A stretch of DNA of 64,000 nt, taken from Heterocephalus glaber (lineage: Eukaryota; Chordata; Mammalia; Rodentia; Bathyergidae). Every line of letters begins with the position of its first letter. The first letter of the stretch is position 1. The stretch covers positions 22,416,813-22,480,812 of the forward strand of contig NW_004624732.1 in NCBI RefSeq assembly GCF_000247695.1, in the 5' to 3' direction. The notes beneath the pieces are model-generated. The model saw only the letters and a program-made list of their open reading frames with translations, did not search any database and had not been told where the DNA came from. The translations under genes were made by a program, and so were the position numbers. Shown in pieces: positions 58,601-64,000 of this stretch.

Positions 58601-59455
58601 AAGACTTTATTCACACAACTTCAGTTGCTTGCGCACTAGCACAAACAATCAACAAGTGGGATCTGTTTTTATTAAAAAGCTTCTGCACAGCAAGAGAAAT
58701 CACCAACAATAGGAAGAGACAACCTACAATGAGGGAAAAAATTTTCACCTGTTATTCCTCAGACAAAGATCTACTATCTAGAGTTTATAAAGAACTTTAA
58801 AATATTAGACCTCCCAAATTTAAAGAGCCAATCCAAAAATGGACATTTGACATGGACAGACATTTCTCAGACAAAGAAGTAGAAATAGCAAATAAATATA
58901 TGAAAAAATATTCAACATCACTGTTTTTTGGAGAGATGCAAATGAAAACTATGCTGAGATTTCATCTCACCCCAGAAAGAATGGCTGCTATCATGAAATC
59001 AACCAGTAAAGAATGCTGGTGGGGCTTTAGGGAAAGAGGAACACTGCTCCACTGATGGTGGGAGTGTAGACTGGTGCCACCATTGTGGAAGTCAGTATGG
59101 AGGTACCTCAAGGAACTAGGACTGGAAGTCCCATTTGACCCAGCTATTCCCTTGCTGGGTATCTTCCCTAAAGAATTAAAAGAATCATACCACAGTGATA
59201 TATGTGCACCCATGTTCATAGCAGCACAGTTTGTGATAGCTAAAACTTGGAAACAGCCCAAATGCCCATCAACTGGAGGCTGGATAAAGAAAGTGTGGGT
59301 TTTTTTTAATATGAAATGGAGCACTACTCACCCATCAAAATGAAAAATTAGAGACATTTGTAGCTAAATGGATGCACATTGAGGCGATACTCTTAAGTGA
59401 AATAAATAGGACACACGTGTAAATACCGAATAGTTCTCTGGTGTGAGAAACTGAA
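55659..59455 (+). pseudogene. LINE-1 ORF2 pseudogene (endonuclease/reverse transcriptase)
   Basis: ATG at 55659 begins MTRIGQYISVITITVNG. Endonuclease landmarks include CCMQETHLIQKE near 55775 (catalytic Glu) and SDHNALKLEIN near 56330 (the SDH motif). Reverse-transcriptase landmarks include [20 protein letters not shown] (57182), [12 protein letters not shown] (57320) and [12 protein letters not shown] (57726), where most LINE-1s have FADD. The C-terminal part includes [17 protein letters not shown] (58240) and FPKELKESYHSDICAPMF (59165). At least ten separate frames are needed to read it, so it is dead. Full span is about 1265 codons, close to the usual LINE-1 length. Confidence 0.93.
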
Positions 59456-60134
59456 AGTGTAAATAAGGACTAAAAGGTATAATAGATAATGTGAAATAGG
59501 AAGAAAAGGGCCAAGGGGAAGTTGAATTGTGAGGGGAAGGGGAAAGGAAAGAAGGGAATCAAATTAATATGAGAAAATGAAAAAATTGAAACAAAATCTT
59601 TGTAAATGGGGAGGATGTAGTGGTTGAAAGGAGATCAGGGGAAGGGGGAAAAAATAAGAACCAAGAGAGATTACATAAAGGTGCCAATTTCTGATGATGA
59701 ATGTCATTAGTTTGTATACCTAAAATGTACCAATAAAATTCATTTTAAAAAAAGTTAATGGACAAGACTTAAACCTTTTTATTATTTTTTCTAAGAATGT
59801 TATTCTTTTATTTCTACTGCAAATGCAGTTTTGTAATTATTTGCTTAAATCTTCAAGTATTCTATGATAGTGTTGAAAAAACACAATTGAGACTTTATGT
59901 TGATATTCTATTTTCAACCTGGCTAAATTAATTTATTAAACATTATGGACTTTTGTGGATTATTTCATGTTTTTTTATACTAATCATATCGACTACAATT
60001 AGATTGCTTCAAGTCTTCCTTTTAGCTGAATGCTCTTTTTTTCCTTTTCTAATTGCTATGGTCTGAACACATTGTACAATGTTGAATAGAAAGGCCAGGA
60101 ACAGACATGTTTTCCTTCATTTTGCTATTAAGAG

Positions 60135-60377
60135 GGATAACTTTCTTTTATCCCTATACCTCATTTCCCTCTCTCCTATCCCCTCCCTTTCAATTTGAAG
60201 GAAACAATAGAAACAATGTTTTGTAAAGGGAGAGGGGAAGAAAGATTGAAAGGAAAGAAAAACTTAAGATATAATATGTACAGGTACAATTTCTGTATGA
60301 AAAATATGATCATTATGAATGTCAAAATTAATTTTAAAATAAACAAACAAATATATAAACAATGAAGGATAACTTTC
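60135..60377 (+). mobile_element. LINE-1 3' end fragment with TSDs
   Basis: TSD GGATAACTTTC at 60135-60145 and 60367-60377. The insert is about 220 bases. From about 60196 it is the purine-rich 3' UTR in sense, ending near AATTTTAAAATAAACAAAC. The first 50 bases are pyrimidine-rich (TCCCTATACCTCATTTCC) and look like an inverted piece of the same UTR, so this may be another 5' inversion. Confidence 0.85.
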
Positions 60378-60649
60378 AGTTAAGATGAAATCTGAAGTTT
60401 GGCATGGGTTTTTATTACAAATACCCTTTAATGTGTTAGAAAATGTTCCTTCTACCCTTTATCATAAAAGAGTGCTTTAATTTGTTGGACAGTTTTTTTT
60501 TCATTAATAAAATAATCATTTTCCCTTAATCTAGTCATATGGAATGAAAGATTTGTCTATCTGTTAAACCTACTTGCTTTTCTAGGGTAAATTCTGCTTG
60601 TTCAAAGTGTATAACCCTTTTATATTTTGCTGGATTCAATTTGCCAGGT

Positions 60650-61060
60650 CAGACATTCCTCCTTAATGACTGAGTTAAGTTCTTGTGATTAGGTTGTTAA
60701 GTGAATTGGTCACTAAATGAGGAATTGTATATTGTATTAACATTACAATATTCAGAACAAAGGAAAGGAAATTCCAACTTAGTGACTTTGCTTTTATTTG
60801 TTTAACTCTTACATGCAGTACTGTAATAGATAACAAAAAATAAAAGTGCAGTACTGTAATGTCCTGTGCAGTACAATCAGCAAACATTACAGTACTGTAG
60901 TGTAGAAGAAGCCACCATAAGGCTGTACTGCTGCACACGTTCCTGAGCCTTAAGCCTAAATGCGATTGTAAGTCCAAAGAGCACTGCTCCATCATTAACT
61001 CCCAGCTATCATTAACCATGTACATCATGAAATGAGGAACACCTATACTCTGTCAGTATT
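60650..61060 (-). mobile_element. Possible DNA-transposon fossil (Tigger/MER2-like)
   Basis: Interrupts the antisense LINE-1. It contains a perfect 13-base inverted repeat, CAGTACTGTAATG at 60849-60861 and CATTACAGTACTG at 60885-60897, a third copy of CAGTACTGTAAT at 60816, and both flanks carry an ATGAGGAA motif (near 60718 and 61032). Such CAGTACTGTA and TGAGGAAC motifs recall Tigger-type mariner fossils. Terminal repeats and a TA duplication were not confirmed. Confidence 0.45.
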
Positions 61061-63506
61061 CTGTTGAGTATGATTGTGTCTGTGTCACAGAGAATATTGG
61101 TATGTTGTGGGTTTTTTTGTGGTGATTTTGCTCGGTTTTGGTGTCAAGGTAGTACTCGCCTGATGGAATAAACTGAAAATACTTTCTTTTCTATATTTTA
61201 ATGGAGTTTAAGAATGATTGGTGTTTATTATTTAGATAACTGATCCCTTGAGAAGTCCATGTGAACTGGGCTTTGTTGGAAATTTTTGATTACTGTTTCA
61301 ATATAATTTCTTATTAAAGATCTATTTGGATTTTTTCACTTCTTCAGTTAATTATGATAGATACTTTCCTTTGAATTTGTGCAGCTCATTCACATTATCT
61401 AATTAGTAGAAACAGTTGTTTATAGTATGTCGTATTAGTAATTTTTCCTTAATTAGTAGTAATATCTCTTCTTTCATTCCTGATTTTAATAACTTCAATC
61501 TTTTCTCTTTTCCTCCCTTGGCTTCCATAGACAAATATTGATCAATTGTCTTCATACTTTCAAAAAACAACTAGTTAAAATGATTTATCTCTATTCCTTT
61601 TCTAGTCTGTATTTCATTTATTTTTTATCTAATACTTATTATTTCCTTCCTTTACTGGTGTTACATTGCCCTTCCATTTCAGCTTTTTGAACTGGATGAT
61701 TATGCTATTCAGTTATTTTTAAATATAAATATTTAGAGTTAAATTTTCTCTATGTATTTCATTATCTGTTTCATGAGGACTGTGTTGTAATGTTTCTATA
61801 AATGATTTTAATTTCCACATATTTATGAATTTAGCAGTTTTATATCTATTATTAATTTTTAATTTGTTCTATTGTGGTTGTTGAAGATATTTTGTGCAGT
61901 ATAAATGTTTTAAAATTCATTATGATGTTTTTGTGCCCTAACATGTTATTATGAAGAATACACAATGTGCACATGAGAATAAATCATATTCTGTTATTGT
62001 TGGTTAGAAGGTTTAGCAGTTGTCTGTTCGATTCAGTCACTTTGAGGTGTTTATTAAATGTTCTCTTTCCTTGTTGATCTTCTATCTTATTGTCTAGCCA
62101 TTATGGAAAGTGAGGATTAACATGTGAAAGTATTAGTTTTGAATGTCTATTTCTTCCTTCAATGATTTAGCTAATGTATTCAGAATCTGCTATTATGAAC
62201 ATATTTATAATTGTTCTTATCTTATTGTTGGACTGACCATTTTATATAATGTTTATATTTGGCAAAATTCTTGTTCTAAAATTTATTTTATTTGAGATTT
62301 ATACAGCCTTTCCAGGCCCAGCTTTACTACTTACTACTTTAGCTGGTATATGTTTTTCTATATTTTTACTTTCAAATTATTTGTATCTTTGAATCTAACA
62401 TAAATTTCTTATATATGGCATATTGTAGGTCATGGCTTTAATTTTGATTTTGTCATAATATTATACTTATTTGACTGTCTTTTAGTTGGAGTTTTTAGTC
62501 CCTGATATTTAATGTAATTATTAGTTAATTTTCATTTGTTTTCCACTTTGCTATTCATTTTTCAAACACTTCATGTCATTTTCATTCATCTATTCCTTCA
62601 TTATATCCTTTTTTGTGTTAAATGTATATTGTACTTTACGTTATTTAAGTACCTTTGTAATTGTTTTTAGTATTTATTTTTATTACTTTTTCTGAATGGT
62701 TTCTCTAGGGATTCCAATTGGCATATTTGTAACAGTTTAGTTTACATCAATACTGACTTGATTTCAATAGTATGGGAAAATTTTGTCTTTATGTAATTCT
62801 AGTTCATTTTCTTCTTTGTGCTTTGTGATGCAAGTTATATCTATCATTATATGCTTATAAACACAATGTCTAGCAATAGCTTTATCTGATTTTCTTTACA
62901 ATAGTAGGAAAATTAGTTGTAAACATATACACTCTTAATATTGTCTTTTAAATTTACTGATGTACTTACCTACATTGGTGTTATTTATTCTGTAATGTGG
63001 ATTCAAGTCACTGTTCAATGTTCTTTTATTTCACTCCTAAGGACTTCCTTTAAGTGTTTTCTAGAACACATTTTCTAACAATTTATCTCAAGTTTTGCTT
63101 CTCTGAGATTGCATTACTTTCTTTTCTTTTTTTGAAAGTTTTGCTGGATTACAGAACACTGGATTGACATTAATTTTCTTTTAGCTCCATGAACATGTCA
63201 TTTTAATCTTTTATTGCCTCTGAGAATTTTAAGAAGTAATCCATTAATATTATTGATGATTCCTTATGTGTAATTAAAAGCTTTCACTTTTAAAAATTGT
63301 TTCTATTAGTGCATGGGTATTCTATATTTGATGAGTTATTATTCTTAAACTTTCCTTGACTCACTTGAGAATGGTTTCTTTTAGTTTTCTGAACATATTG
63401 AAAGCACCTAATTTAAAACCCTTATCTAATATGTCTAATTTCTGAGCTTCCTCTGGGATAATTTCTATTGGTTGTTTTTGTCTTTTTATGGACCATAATT
63501 TCATAT

Positions 63507-63546
63507 AAATATCTCTCTCTCTATATATATATATATAGATATATTT
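63507..63546 (+). repeat. (TC)n/(TA)n simple repeat
   Basis: ATCTCTCTCTCTATATATATATATATAG-type sequence, a compound dinucleotide repeat inside the old LINE-1 5' region. Confidence 0.9.
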
Positions 63547-63887
63547 CTCTTTTTGAAAACTGGACACTTTAAATAATGTAATATGAAAACTCTGACAGCC
63601 AGATTCTATTCCTCACACAATTTAGTGTTGCTGATAGGTGTTATTATTTGGTTGTTGTGAAAGAATTATTCATAAAATTCTATAAAGTCCATTTGTTGTA
63701 TGGCTAGTGGAGTCTCTCTACAACTATCTGAATGGTCTGATAATGACTAGGCAGAAATTTCTTTAAATTCTTGAAATTAATCAGCCTCCTTAATTTGATA
63801 TAAATTCTATGTCTGCTTGGTGGTGTGCCTGAAGTACTGAAACACGCATTTACAACCATATCTTACAAGGGTATTCATTTTACAGGC

Positions 63888-64000
63888 TTCTGAGTTAGTT
63901 CAATTGGGCTAATGTAACAAAATAAAATAAAAATACAATACAATGGACAGTTTAAGCAGACGTTTATTTTGTCCTCACTTTGGAGACTGGAAGCACAAGA
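63888..64000 (-). mobile_element. MaLR/MLT-type LTR, antisense, cut by window end
   Basis: CTGAGTTAGTTCAATTGGGC, TAATGTAACAAAATAAAAT, GACGTTTATTTTGTCCTCAC and GGAGACTGGAAGCACAAGA follow the antisense start of MLT/MaLR-type LTRs (AGTTCAGTTGGGCTACTGTAACAAAATACC ... TTTATTTCTCACAGTTCTGG ... GGCTGGAAGTCCAAGA). The rest lies outside the window. Confidence 0.65.

Larger units (their letters stand above)
55399..59764 (+). mobile_element. LINE-1, 4.3 kb, 5'-truncated in ORF1, with TSDs
   Basis: TSD AAGTTAATGGACA at 55399-55411 and 59752-59764 bounds an element running from the ORF1 C-terminal domain to the 3' end (TACCTAAAATGTACC, AATAAAATTCATTTT, A-run). It contains the whole of ORF2 in broken form and the purine-rich 3' UTR. 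It is the longest copy in the window and served as reference for the others. It landed inside an older antisense LINE-1. Confidence 0.96.
54945..63625 (-). mobile_element. Third antisense LINE-1 (old L1M-type), near full length, interrupted
   Basis: Starts again in the ORF2 3' half (GTAGATATCCTGTTGTCCC, at 54959) and proceeds to 5' landmarks: ORF2 reverse transcriptase around 60060-61300 (GTCAAGGTAGTACTCGCC), endonuclease and ORF1 region 61300-63000, and a 5'-UTR-like segment at 63370-63610 (CTTCCTCTGGGATAATTTC, TTTGAAAACTGGACAC). It contains the 4.3 kb LINE-1, a LINE-1 3' end at 60.1 kb and a possible DNA transposon near 60.65-61.06 kb. No ORF is intact. Confidence 0.7.

Noticed and set aside
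55399..59764. Active LINE-1
   Set aside because: It is 5'-truncated and ORF2 needs at least ten separate frames, with in-frame stops, so it cannot encode working proteins.
1..64000. CRISPR array, operon or other bacterial system
   Set aside because: No spacer-repeat periodicity, no dense coding and no ribosome-binding sites. Repeat content is entirely mammalian.

Overview
The window is non-coding mammalian nuclear DNA, AT-rich and dense in interspersed repeats. I found no host protein-coding exon, no functional tRNA or rRNA gene and no CRISPR array. The SINEs point to a rodent: tRNA-Ala-derived ID elements and composite B1-ID dimers (B1-dID type). From general knowledge, B1-dID dimers are reported from squirrels, dormice, beavers and some hystricomorphs. 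No mouse/rat-type B2 or B4 was noticed, so a squirrel-related, beaver-like or hystricomorph rodent fits better than mouse or rat. The species cannot be fixed by eye.

Layout: 0-3.4 kb holds a B1-dID, a 7SL-like monomer and a short LINE-1 with a textbook 5' inversion. 4.1-6.3 kb is a minus-strand LINE-1 that keeps its 5' end and ORF1 but has lost most of ORF2. 6.3-17.5 kb is mostly unique sequence with MIR and probable L2 fossils and a (TG)n tract. 17.5-20.3 kb has an ID, a B1-dID with a (GAAA)n tail, an antisense MaLR-type LTR and a B1. 20.3-23.3 kb is an old LINE-1 cluster. 24-35.7 kb is unique sequence with ID and B1-dID insertions, another antisense MaLR-type LTR and LTR-like blocks. 35.77-39.5 kb is a plus-strand 5'-truncated LINE-1 carrying an ID insertion. 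39.6-41 kb has an LTR inside an older LINE-1, an antisense MaLR LTR and a B1-dID. 42.5-49.5 kb has a LINE-1 3' end, a 370-base purine tract, a probably unique block with enhancer-like motifs, an ERVL-type LTR end and an ID. 49.96-63.6 kb is a nest of old antisense LINE-1s interrupted by two solo LTRs, an ID, two small LINE-1 3' ends, a 4.3 kb LINE-1 and a possible DNA-transposon fossil. An antisense LTR starts at the right edge.

The only protein-coding information is broken LINE-1 ORF1 and ORF2. Target-site duplications (TSDs) could be read directly for many insertions, so boundaries and insertion order are well supported in several places. The most unusual signals are: an ID insertion whose TSD encloses a second sequence and second poly-A (possible SINE 3' transduction); a LINE-1 5' inversion with readable breakpoints; a TSD-flanked LINE-1 lacking its reverse-transcriptase region; an ATGA overlap of LINE-1 ORF1 and ORF2; an FVDD/LVDD reverse-transcriptase box in two copies; and a short telomere-like tract beside a LINE-1 start. 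I see no evidence of an undescribed gene system.
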